Assembly (NCBI GenBank): GCA_021153185.1
Contig: JAGKTY010000060.1
Span: 1 to 7,474, forward strand
Source of the DNA: Lachnospiraceae bacterium
GTDB lineage: Bacteria > Bacillota > Clostridia > Lachnospirales > Lachnospiraceae
Reading direction: 5' to 3'
Length of the DNA: 7,474 bases
Shown here piece after piece: positions 1 through 5,848 of the stretch (positions are counted from its first letter, which is position 1; each line of letters begins with the position of its first letter). The position numbers and the translations under genes were made by a program. The notes beneath the pieces are model-generated. The model searched no databases and was not told where the DNA came from. It saw only the letters and a list, made by a program, of their open reading frames with translations.

Positions 1-245
1 GGTTCAGCCTGACGAGAGTGGCGCGGGAGGCGTACGAAGCGCACCTGAAAGAGCAGCGCGACAGATGGGCGCGGGAAGATTATGTAAAAGAGCAAGGCCT
101 ACAGCAAGGACTACAACAAGGTCTACAGCAAGGCAAGCTCGAAGAACAGCAGCGCCTGATAGCAAATATGCGCGCCAATAACATCAGTGAATCGCAGATT
201 CAAGCGATTATCAATCAGACACAATCCAATCAATCACAGGAATAG
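1..245 (+). CDS. Rpn-family nuclease/transposase, C-terminal end (5' partial)
   Basis: The frame is open to the left edge (first full codon at base 3), so this is the last 80 or so residues of a longer protein and not a gene starting at the GTG at 18. The segment reading LTRVAREAYEAHLKEQRDRW matches the region that follows the nuclease domain in Rpn (PD-(D/E)XK) proteins, where a basic/acidic helix leads into a low-complexity Gly/Gln/Glu linker. Here the linker is three GLQQ units, followed by a short helical tail (IANMRANNISESQIQAII) like the small C-terminal module of many Rpn proteins. The catalytic part lies outside the window, so activity cannot be judged. In the family these are DNA endonucleases linked to recombination or phage defence. 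Family call is fairly sure; subfamily is not. Confidence 0.72.
   Translation, partial: FSLTRVAREAYEAHLKEQRDRWAREDYVKEQGLQQGLQQGLQQGKLEEQQRLIANMRANNISESQIQAIINQTQSNQSQE
96..131 (+). repeat. 12-bp in-frame tandem repeat, three units (GLQQ)x3
   Basis: Three 12-bp units of the form GGN CTA CAR CAA encode GLQQ three times inside the Rpn linker. Units differ only at synonymous positions. Such repeats can expand or contract without shifting frame, so linker length may vary between strains. Confidence 0.85.
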
Positions 246-276
246 ATCACAGAGATATAAACCGAAACAGCCAGAG

Positions 277-300
277 GCCCGGGCGCGTAAGTGCCCGGGC
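277..300 (+). terminator. GC-rich hairpin after the partial rpn gene
   Basis: GCCCGGGC at 277-284 pairs with GCCCGGGC at 293-300; a G-T and a C-G pair extend the stem to 10 bp closed by a GTAA tetraloop. It lies 31 nt after the stop at 245. The downstream sequence is TATTAAAAAA, with no T run, so it is a poor classical intrinsic terminator on this strand. It may act as a terminator or as a 3'-end stabilising hairpin. Confidence 0.5.
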
Positions 301-351
301 TATTAAAAAAGACATAACATGCACTACTATGCTTCCATTGATAAACAAAAG

Positions 352-404
352 ATGACGTTTGAGACGGTAAGATTCCTTGGAGTTATTATGGAATCGAAGG
401 ATAA
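352..404 (+). pseudogene. Decayed 3' end of an rpn gene
   Basis: The last part of this stretch is the same as the end of the rpn remnant at 1594-1843. TGAGACG occurs in both, and from 389 to 421 the 33 bases are identical to 1828-1860, including the codons for GIEG and the stop. Upstream the reading frame is broken, and the distance between TGAGACG and the identical block differs (22 versus 26 nt). I read it as the eroded last codons of an rpn gene whose body is gone. No protein can be proposed. Confidence 0.4.
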
Positions 405-464
405 AGAAAGTAAATCATACACCTTTTATTAAGGGCGCGGATTGTGAAATCCGTGCTATTTTTT
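389..464 (+). repeat. Direct repeat copy 1: rpn 3' tail plus terminator
   Basis: Copy 2 is at 1828-1900. The two share a perfect 33-bp block (389-421 and 1828-1860), a short divergent spacer, and a perfect 24-bp hairpin block (433-456 and 1870-1893). They lie in the same orientation and flank the intact rpn gene at 694-1587. Confidence 0.85.
434..464 (+). terminator. Intrinsic terminator, copy 1
   Basis: GGCGCGGATT (434-443) pairs with AATCCGTGCT (448-457), with G-T wobbles, closed by a GTGA tetraloop and followed by ATTTTTT. It is the less perfect version of the hairpin at 1865-1900. Confidence 0.75.
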
Positions 465-502
465 GCTGGTTCGAAGTCACTTTTGGTATAAAATCGCCGC
501 AC

Positions 503-531
503 TTGACGTATGTAACGTAGCGTGTTATCCT
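503..531 (+). promoter_or_regulatory. Sigma-A-type promoter for the intact rpn gene
   Basis: TTGACG (503-508), a 17-nt spacer and TATCCT (526-531). The same two hexamers with the same spacing occur upstream of the minus-strand rpn gene (6784 to 6756), which strengthens the call. A start near 538 would give a leader of about 155 nt. Confidence 0.6.
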
Positions 532-537
532 ACGGGT

Positions 538-693
538 AAGCAAATGTCGTCTATGCAAGTAGCAAGTCGCGAACGCAGTCTTTATTCTTAAATTCAAAGT
601 CGATTCTTGCTTAAAAATCAAAACCTTACAAACGCAGGAGCGACCGGATTTAAGACAGCCACAGGCACTCCTGTCATAACGAAAGGAGGCAGT
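538..693 (+). promoter_or_regulatory. Structured rpn leader with alternative RBS pairings (copy 1)
   Basis: This leader of about 155 nt holds a 30-nt box at 552-581 beginning TATGCAAGTAGCAA, which recurs with 26 of 30 identities in the leader of the minus-strand rpn gene (6736-6707). Further on come GCAGGAG (634-640), CTCCTG (668-673) and the Shine-Dalgarno AAAGGAGG (682-689). CTCCT can pair with the upstream AGGAG (27-nt loop), leaving the ribosome site free, or with AGGAG of the ribosome site itself (11-nt loop), hiding it. The second leader keeps the same order of elements. Seen: the sequences and their conservation. Inferred: that the two pairings act as a translational switch. No known riboswitch class is recognised. 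Confidence 0.45.
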
Positions 694-1587
694 ATGGCCG
701 AAAAAGACGTATCCGAAAAGCAGCTTGCAGATTACAGTGATGTTTTCGCAGACATCACAAACGGTCTGATCTTTCAGGGATTAAGATGTGTGAGAGAAGA
801 TGAACTGCTTACTACAAAAGACAAAAGCCAATACAAGGCAGACGGAAAGCTTCACGAACAGGAACGGGATGTATCCAAAATCTGGCGGAAAAAGCGGATA
901 AACATCGCTTTTCTCGGAATGGAACACCAGACAGACATTGATGAATATATGGTGCTTCGTGTCATCGGATATGACGGGGCAGTATATCGTTCCCAGTACA
1001 AAAAGAATAAAACAAAAGCATATCCTGTCATAACTTTAGTCCTTAATTTTAGTGAAAAACGATGGGATAAAGCAAAGAAGCTGTCAGATATCATGGAAGT
1101 GCCGGAGGAACTCAAACCGTTTTTTAATGATTATGAGATTCATGTGTTTGATATTGCCTATCTGAGCGATGAAGAAGTAGAGCGGTTTCAGAGTGATTTC
1201 AGGATTGTAGCGGATTATTTCGTACAGATGCGGAAAGACCCTGAAAACTACATGCCATCACAGCAGGAGATAAAGCATGTCGATGAAGTATTGAAGCTGA
1301 TGAAAGCCTTAACCGGAGATGATAGTATCGAAGAAATATTTAACCAGATGGAGGAAGGAGCGGGACGAAAAAGTATGGTAAGTGCATTTAAATTGGAGAG
1401 AGAGCGTGGCAGGGCCGAGGGACATACAGAAGGTCTTACAAAGGGTCACATTGAAACGCTATTTGCTGCTGTAAAGAATCTGATGGAATCTTTAAAATGT
1501 TCAAGAGAACAGGCAATGGATGCATTAAAGGTAAGTGAGGAAGACCGAGCGATTCTGGCAGAAAAGTTTGAAGAGACCAGATCTTAG
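694..1587 (+). CDS. Rpn-family PD-(D/E)XK nuclease/putative transposase, apparently intact
   Basis: Product of 297 residues. ATG 694 is chosen because AAAGGAGG ends 4 nt upstream; the open frame reaches back to a TTG at 607 without a good ribosome site. Residues 14-30 (YSDVFADITNGLIFQGL) are the usual N-terminal helix of this Rpn subfamily. The nuclease core covers about 55-180: Asp59 in RDVSKIW, then GMEHQTDID at 75-83, where Glu77-x-Gln79 stands for the ExK/ExQ pair of the PD-(D/E)XK fold, then YPVITLVLNF at 110-119. Residues 140-200 (PEELKPFFNDYEIHVFDIAY onward) form the following helical part. The tail, 228-297, has an ERGRAEGHTEG linker and a small helical module ending in EETRS. Length is about that expected of the family. 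The related nucleases cut DNA and are linked to recombination and phage defence; the substrate here is unknown. A homologous leader drives another rpn gene in the window. Confidence 0.85.
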   Translation: MAEKDVSEKQLADYSDVFADITNGLIFQGLRCVREDELLTTKDKSQYKADGKLHEQERDVSKIWRKKRINIAFLGMEHQTDIDEYMVLRVIGYDGAVYRSQYKKNKTKAYPVITLVLNFSEKRWDKAKKLSDIMEVPEELKPFFNDYEIHVFDIAYLSDEEVERFQSDFRIVADYFVQMRKDPENYMPSQQEIKHVDEVLKLMKALTGDDSIEEIFNQMEEGAGRKSMVSAFKLERERGRAEGHTEGLTKGHIETLFAAVKNLMESLKCSREQAMDALKVSEEDRAILAEKFEETRS

Positions 1588-1593
1588 TATTGC

Positions 1594-1843
1594 ATGCAAA
1601 AACACATTACAGGCTCAAAAAGATTGGTTAACCTTGTAGAAAAGAAGAAGGAAGAAGAGCATAAGGAGGACAACGACGTGTGTTTAGCAATTGAAGAGAT
1701 GTGTACACAGCAGTACGAAAAAGGATGTAGTGAAGGAATAACATTGGGCCGCACGCAATCATAGAAATGAAGATATCGAGAAAGTGGCGATGGATGAGAC
1801 GTATCGACATCAGCTGTTTCACGAATTTGGAATCGAAGGATAA
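1594..1843 (+). pseudogene. Rpn C-terminal remnant with frameshift
   Basis: An open stretch from ATG 1594 reads through KKKEEEHKEDNDVCLAIEEM and CTQQYEKGCSEGITLG to a TAG at 1762-1764. Homology then continues in the +1 frame (NHRNEDIEKVAMDETYRHQL, then FHEFGIEG) to the TAA at 1841-1843. Both pieces are typical of the tail of Lachnospiraceae Rpn proteins: a CxAIExM helix, an ExGxxEG linker and a final DIE...FGIE helix. The whole N-terminal nuclease domain is missing. It starts 7 nt after the stop of the intact rpn gene, so it may be left over from replacement of an older gene. An in-frame GTG at 1678 has AAGGAGG (1663-1669) 8 nt upstream. Frameshift and N-terminal loss make a nuclease product impossible. 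Confidence 0.75.
1663..1680 (+). promoter_or_regulatory. Internal Shine-Dalgarno and GTG start in the rpn remnant
   Basis: AAGGAGG (1663-1669), an 8-nt spacer and GTG at 1678-1680, in frame with the remnant. It would start a C-terminal product just before the VCLAIEEM helix. Comparable sites exist in two other rpn tails in this window. Because of the frameshift, translation here would now end at 1764 after 28 residues. Confidence 0.45.
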
Positions 1844-1900
1844 AGAAAGTAAATCATACATATTAAAAAGGGCGCGGATTGTGAAATCCGTGCCCTTTTT
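1828..1900 (+). repeat. Direct repeat copy 2: rpn 3' tail plus terminator
   Basis: Same-orientation partner of 389-464: 33 identical bases, a divergent AT-rich spacer, then 24 identical hairpin bases. This copy still carries the in-frame FGIEG end of the rpn remnant, so it shows what the repeat originally was. Confidence 0.85.
1865..1900 (+). terminator. Bidirectional intrinsic terminator, copy 2
   Basis: AAAAAGGGCGCGGATT (1865-1880) pairs over all 16 positions, with a single G-T wobble, with AATCCGTGCCCTTTTT (1885-1900) across a GTGA tetraloop. A and T runs on both flanks make it usable on either strand. It ends the rpn remnant. Confidence 0.9.
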
Positions 1901-1970
1901 ACTATACCGAAGTTCGTTTTACAATTGAGACTTTTTTTAATTTGAACCAAATACTTAAAACTTACAATAA

Positions 1971-2030
1971 AAACTACTATAAAATTTTCCTCCTTAATTG
2001 AATAAACTACTATAAACTTATATAAACTAT
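1971..2030. repeat. AT-rich 13-bp direct repeats
   Basis: AAACTACTATAAA occurs at 1971-1983 and again at 2004-2016, 33 bp apart, with a partial third unit (TAAACTAT) at 2023-2030. They lie between the terminator and the IS30 remnant. The function is unknown; spacing of about three helical turns would fit a protein binding region, but it may be chance in AT-rich DNA. Confidence 0.4.
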
Positions 2031-2409
2031 CGCGAACAAGGCACCATATGTTTGCAACAATTGCCCTAAAGGACAGCCAATTACACATATCATGCAAAGC
2101 CATGCAGAGGAGATCCCATGTAGCGAACGGACTTTATATCATTATATAGATGCAGGATATCTGACAGCGCGAAACATTGATATGCACAGAACCGTGCGCT
2201 ATAGAAAGAGAAAGCATTACAAAAACCAGCCTAAAATACAGGTGCTATTGTTGACTAATCACATCAATAATACAACAAGGCCTAAGCTTCATGGAATGAC
2301 TCCAATGAAGAAGGCCCTGCAGTCATTTGATAAAAAAGCAATGGAAAAGCTTGGGCTAAAAACCATCCGTCCGGATGATATATGCCTCAAGCCTGATCTA
2401 TTGAAATAA
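2026..2409 (+). pseudogene. IS30-family transposase remnant with internal deletions
   Basis: The frame is open from 2026 with no ribosome site at the ATG at 2092. Three blocks resemble separate parts of one IS30-type transposase. NKAPYVCNNC (2035-2064) resembles the Cys-containing stretch that follows the N-terminal helix-turn-helix region. KGQPITHIMQSHAEEIPCSE followed by RTLYHYIDAGYLTARNID (2068-2181) is the second HTH-like region. VLLLTNHINNTTRPKLHGMT and MEKLGLKTIRPDDICLKPDL (from about 2242) are the extreme C-terminus. Joins near 2065 and 2240 skip a middle linker and nearly the whole DDE catalytic domain, yet the frame is kept. It cannot transpose. Family call rests on remembered motifs such as RPKLxGMTP and KLGLKxIxPDxxCLKPDLL, and is fairly strong. 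Confidence 0.7.
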
Positions 2410-2612
2410 ATAAAAACAGGCAGGAGAATACGAAAAAAAGATGCCCGAAGCTATTTTTGAAATCAACATTTAAAATTTTATAAAATTTTTTTTGAAATCG
2501 CTGCAATAAAATGAAAAGTGGTAGCATTATCTCTATATGATAAAACAACACAAAACAAAATACAAATACATAGCAATACTATGAAATAAAGAAATAATTA
2601 CCAATATTAGTA
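2410..2612. other. AT-rich intergenic stretch
   Basis: I see no gene here. TTTTTGAAATC occurs twice (2454-2464 and 2489-2499), on either side of an AAAATTTT-rich segment (2473-2490) that is likely to be bent. It could help the promoter of the following gene, but nothing proves this. No convincing terminator for the IS30 remnant is visible. Confidence 0.35.
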
Positions 2613-2641
2613 TTGATTTTGCATTTGTGTTATGTTAATAT
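2613..2641 (+). promoter_or_regulatory. Promoter of the secreted repeat protein
   Basis: TTGATT (2613-2618), 17 nt, TAATAT (2636-2641), with TG at 2633-2634 giving an extended -10. The leader to ATG 2696 would be about 48 nt and contains the ribosome site AAAGGAGA ending 8 nt before the start. Confidence 0.6.
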
Positions 2642-2695
2642 GTGTGTGTTATCAAAGAATTTATCTTACGATATACGCGAAAGGAGAAAGAAATT

Positions 2696-5470
2696 ATGAA
2701 AAAGCGTTATGCTAGAATACTCGCTGCAACACTCTCTGCAGCAATGGTATTCACAAGTGCACCAACAGCTGTATTCGCTACAGAGTTATCTGTATCAGAA
2801 GATGCTGTTGAGGCAGAGGGAGCAAATGCATCCGAAGAGGATGTTGCTGCAGAATTCCCTACAAAACTTGAGGTAAAGTATGGAACGAATGTTATTATTG
2901 CAGATGGCGGATCGTTTAGTGGAAAAGCGGTGCAGACGACAACGCCAGATTTGTCACAGTTAAAAGTTGGTGAATCTGTAAAAGTTACATACACATTGTC
3001 AGTGTCTGATGATAATACCAAATCATATGCTACTATCGCAGGATACGATGCTGAAAAGCATGTGGTTGTAAGAACATTCGATGTAGTATGTGTTAAAGGC
3101 GAAAAAACAAACATTGTTCTTGCTGCATTACCTAAAACAGTTAAACTTGTTTATGGTACTGGTAATATTCAGTTATTAGATAGTGCTGGTAAAGCTGATA
3201 CAAATTACACAGTTTCAAAAGTTACAAAAGGAGATGTTGCAACTGCAAAAGTGGGTGATAGTGTCCAGGTGACTCTTGCTTCAACTAAATCATATAAAGA
3301 TGAAGCAAGCAAGTATGACATGGCAGCTTTTGTTGAGGATCAATTTGACAGTCATGACGTTGAGTATGATGAAAAGAGTGGAAGCATCTTAGTTAAAGAG
3401 GTGGATGTTACAGTAGAAGAAGCTGAACTTGATGCAGAATCTATTGTTTGGCCAACAGCGTTGACAAAGAATTATGCGGTAGGCGACGCTACGACAGGCG
3501 CAAAATTAGTTGAGACAGCAAGTTCAAAATATGGCGAATTTACATTTACTGGTTTAAATACAACTACGGCTGGCGAAAAGGAATTAGTTGTTACATTCAC
3601 ACTTACAGATACTAATTATAAATTCGATACAGCTAAAGTTGATAGCAGAAAATTCAGCAATATTACAACAACAACTCTTACAAATAAAGCAAATATAAAG
3701 GTTAACGTTGCAAAGGCAGTTATTGCAACAGACAAGATTAAAGCAAACCTTGCTACAAAAGAGTTTGAGTATGGTGTAACTTATGCTGATATTTGCCCTG
3801 CAAAATCTAATGGTGTTGAATATTCAGTTAAAGATGTTACAGCTTCAGATGTAATTCCGGTTGGAACACAGAATGTAACAATCAGAGCTACTGTAGAAGA
3901 TGCCAAAAAAGATGATTATTGCTTGGAAAATGGCGATGAAAGAATGGATTTCACAGCTTCAATTACTATTAAAAAACCAACAGTTGAGGCAAAAATGAAA
4001 GATGATGTATACGCAGCAAATGTTGGTGATGAACTGGAAGCTGAAGTAAAGACAACTGATTATGTTGAGGGTAATGGAGCAACAACTTATCAGTGGTATA
4101 AAGCTGATGGCACAAAGATAGCAGGTGCAACAGCTGCAACATATACAACAACTGCTGCTGGAACAGTTTATTGTGAAGTGACTTATAAGACAACTGATGC
4201 AGCTTTGAAAGCTGTTCTTGGCGGAGATGTTGTTGTAAAAACACCAGTTGTTAATGTACTCTCAGGTGCGGCTAAGTTTAATGGTAGTGCATTTACTACT
4301 ATTCCGTCAGCACATGATTTGGTTTATGGTAGCTACTCAAATAAGAGCATTAGTGCAACACTTACAGCTGTAACACTAGGATATACTTATGGTAAATACG
4401 ATGCATATCTTTTGAGCGCAAGTGGTGAAAAAACTGCTCTTACAAAAGTTGTGGTTAGTGATGTGATTACAGCAGCTATTCCAGACACTTTGACAGCTGG
4501 AAATTATACAGTAGTATTTAGCGTAACAGAAAGCAAAACAGGAGCGGAAGATATTGTTAGTTCACTTGTAGGAAGCTTTACTGTAGATAAATGTGAAATC
4601 ACAGCAGCAAGCATCACAAAAGATGGTAAAGTTGTATTAACAGATAAAGCATCATATCCATATGGAACAAAGGCATCTGATATTAAGTTTACTCCAGCTA
4701 AAGAGGGACTTGGAACATTTGTATTAAATACAGATAATGTTGAGTACTTGCAAGCTGGTACGCCAAATGTAAAACTTGATTATGTAATCAGTGATGAACT
4801 AGCTAAAAATTATACAGTAGCTGATGCTCTTAAGACAGCAATATATCAAGTTAACATTGATAAAGCGGTTATTAAAGTTACAGCTAATGATGTTAAAATT
4901 AATTTGGGAGATAAATTACCTGAACTTTCTCAGAAGGCATACACAGTAACAGGTCTCGTTGGTAAAGACGAGTTTGTTGATACGAAAATCAAAGTCGAAT
5001 TAGCATATGCACCTAATGCAACAAGTTTATCAACAACAGTAGGAACAAAAGCAGAAGCAATTCGTGTTAAATTAACAGGTGCTTTAACAGGTAATTTTGC
5101 TACTAACTATACGATAGCAGGTGTTGATGGAAATCTTGTAGTGGTTGATGCAACAGCTCCAACAACACCTCCAACAGTTGCTCCAACTCCAGCTCCTGTA
5201 AAACAGGCAGTTGCTGCAGCTCCAAAGGCAGCAAAAGCAAAAGTTTCTGTAAAAGCTGGTAAATCTTACACACTCAAGCTCAAATATGCAGCTGGTAAGA
5301 AATCAACAGTTAAGAAAGTAACATGGAAATCATCTAAGAAGAAAGTTGCTACTGTATCTTCGAAAGGTAAAGTAAAAGCAGTGAAAGCTGGTAAAGCTAC
5401 AATCGCAGCAACTATCACATTCAAAGATGGATCTAAGAAGAAAGTGAAATTTACAGTAACTGTAAAATAA
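2696..5470 (+). CDS. Secreted multi-domain surface protein (Ig-like, MBG and Big_2 domains)
   Basis: Product of 924 residues. ATG 2696 is preferred over the GTG at 2642 because AAAGGAGA precedes it and a Sec signal peptide begins there (MKKRYAR, hydrophobic run, VFA at 26-28, cleavage before Thr29). An acidic Ser/Glu stretch follows. From about 55 to 720 there are several beta-rich units, each with a YG-type turn (VKYGTN, LVYGTG, FEYGVT, LVYGSY, YPYGTK). One at about 429-523 is Ig-like, with YQWYKADGTKIAGAT and a VYCEVT strand. Residues about 723-818 look like an MBG domain (TVTGLVGKDEF, NFATNYTI). A Pro/Thr linker at about 820-836 leads to a Lys-rich Big_2-like domain at about 849-924 (VTWKSSKKKVATVSSKGKVKAVKAG). 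No LPXTG, SLH, catalytic or transmembrane segment is seen; attachment by the basic C-terminus to wall polymers is inference. It stands as a single-gene unit. Confidence 0.85.
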   Translation: MKKRYARILAATLSAAMVFTSAPTAVFATELSVSEDAVEAEGANASEEDVAAEFPTKLEVKYGTNVIIADGGSFSGKAVQTTTPDLSQLKVGESVKVTYTLSVSDDNTKSYATIAGYDAEKHVVVRTFDVVCVKGEKTNIVLAALPKTVKLVYGTGNIQLLDSAGKADTNYTVSKVTKGDVATAKVGDSVQVTLASTKSYKDEASKYDMAAFVEDQFDSHDVEYDEKSGSILVKEVDVTVEEAELDAESIVWPTALTKNYAVGDATTGAKLVETASSKYGEFTFTGLNTTTAGEKELVVTFTLTDTNYKFDTAKVDSRKFSNITTTTLTNKANIKVNVAKAVIATDKIKANLATKEFEYGVTYADICPAKSNGVEYSVKDVTASDVIPVGTQNVTIRATVEDAKKDDYCLENGDERMDFTASITIKKPTVEAKMKDDVYAANVGDELEAEVKTTDYVEGNGATTYQWYKADGTKIAGATAATYTTTAAGTVYCEVTYKTTDAALKAVLGGDVVVKTPVVNVLSGAAKFNGSAFTTIPSAHDLVYGSYSNKSISATLTAVTLGYTYGKYDAYLLSASGEKTALTKVVVSDVITAAIPDTLTAGNYTVVFSVTESKTGAEDIVSSLVGSFTVDKCEITAASITKDGKVVLTDKASYPYGTKASDIKFTPAKEGLGTFVLNTDNVEYLQAGTPNVKLDYVISDELAKNYTVADALKTAIYQVNIDKAVIKVTANDVKINLGDKLPELSQKAYTVTGLVGKDEFVDTKIKVELAYAPNATSLSTTVGTKAEAIRVKLTGALTGNFATNYTIAGVDGNLVVVDATAPTTPPTVAPTPAPVKQAVAAAPKAAKAKVSVKAGKSYTLKLKYAAGKKSTVKKVTWKSSKKKVATVSSKGKVKAVKAGKATIAATITFKDGSKKKVKFTVTVK

Positions 5471-5538
5471 TTTCACGCATAACAGTAAGGAAGATTGATT
5501 CACCTTACGCAAGTAATTTATATAATGAGAGTGAGAAG

Positions 5539-5566
5539 AACCCGGGCATAGTCCCGGGTTTCTTTT
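5539..5566 (+). terminator. Intrinsic terminator of the secreted protein gene
   Basis: AACCCGGG (5539-5546) pairs with CCCGGGTT (5553-5560) over a 6-nt loop, followed by TCTTTT. It lies about 70 nt after the stop. A weaker 6-bp stem, GTAAGG (5485-5490) with CCTTAC (5503-5508), lies between. Confidence 0.85.
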
Positions 5567-5633
5567 CGTCCAAACCAAAGGATATTGTCGATATTTTGCG
5601 ATGACTTTTTCTTCCATTTTTCGCATAATGATA

Positions 5634-5639
5634 TATAAT
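5634..5639 (+). promoter_or_regulatory. Candidate -10 box of tiny ORF 1
   Basis: A perfect TATAAT lies 22 nt before the ATG at 5662. No good -35 is seen at 17 nt. The equivalent position upstream of tiny ORF 2 also carries TATAAT (6892-6897), and the flanks are recognisably homologous (CGATGACTT in both), which supports it. Confidence 0.4.
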
Positions 5640-5661
5640 ATTCTCAAAGGGGATGATGCGT

Positions 5662-5721
5662 ATGACATATGTAGAATATTGTGATATGTCTCAGAAGGGG
5701 TACGATGACGTGAGAAGGTGA
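5662..5721 (+). CDS. Tiny ORF 1, 19 codons, function unknown
   Basis: Encodes MTYVEYCDMSQKGYDDVRR with an AAAGGGG ribosome site 12 nt upstream of the ATG. A homologue at 6919-6978 encodes MTYEEYCEMCEKGYDDVRR from the same position relative to the 124-bp repeat. Over the first 16 codons the two differ at 10 bases, 7 of them at third positions, and 5 of the 9 changed codons are synonymous, so this stretch has been translated under constraint at some time. The last codons and stop lie inside the repeat (from 5710), so it may be the start of a longer gene cut by repeat insertion. I do not recognise the family. It faces the minus-strand rpn gene. Confidence 0.4.
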   Translation: MTYVEYCDMSQKGYDDVRR

Positions 5722-5833
5722 TTCCGTTTTCTCTAACGCCGTTGGAGCATTTTCTCACACAAAAAAGGGGCACGTTAAGGGACGGTTTTTATCTCGCATT
5801 TTGCAGGATAAAGATGCGTCCCTTACGTGTCCC
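5710..5833. repeat. 124-bp double-palindrome repeat, copy 1
   Basis: Identical to 6967-7090 except A5798 versus G7055; same orientation, 1257 bp apart. Two folds are present. The first spans 5710-5758: GTGAGAAGGTG pairs with CATTTTCTCAC, enclosing CTCTAAC/GTTGGAG. The second, 5767-5833, is a long stem of GGGGCACG and AAGGGACG against CGTCCCTTA and CGTGTCCC, with an inner TTTATC/GATAAA stem. Wobble pairs in both folds suit RNA read on the plus strand. Unequal divergence from the flanks marks it as a discrete unit, like REP/MITE-type palindromes of Clostridia with GGGGAC...AAGGGACGG cores; that comparison is from memory. Confidence 0.85.
5761..5833 (-). terminator. Intrinsic terminator of the minus-strand rpn gene (within repeat copy 1)
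   Basis: Read on the minus strand, the hairpin of 5833-5767 begins 15 nt after the stop of the rpn gene (5849) and is followed by TTTTTT (5766-5761). This is a canonical intrinsic terminator. Confidence 0.7.
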
Positions 5834-5848
5834 TCGTTTGTTTAATGT

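Noticed and set aside
18..245. GTG at 18 as a true gene start
   Set aside because: The frame stays open to the edge with family-like residues upstream, and no ribosome site can be seen; treated as a partial gene.
415..621. Minus-strand ORF, similar to another at 1819-2103
   Set aside because: Both are shadows; the shared ARISQSAP peptide only reflects the repeated terminator read backwards.
607..693. TTG 607 as start of the intact rpn gene
   Set aside because: ATG 694 has an ideal AAAGGAGG and the protein family begins there; the extra 29 residues lie in the conserved leader.
3969..4244. Minus-strand ORF rich in Leu, Gln and His
   Set aside because: Shadow of the Thr/Ala/Val-rich repeat protein.
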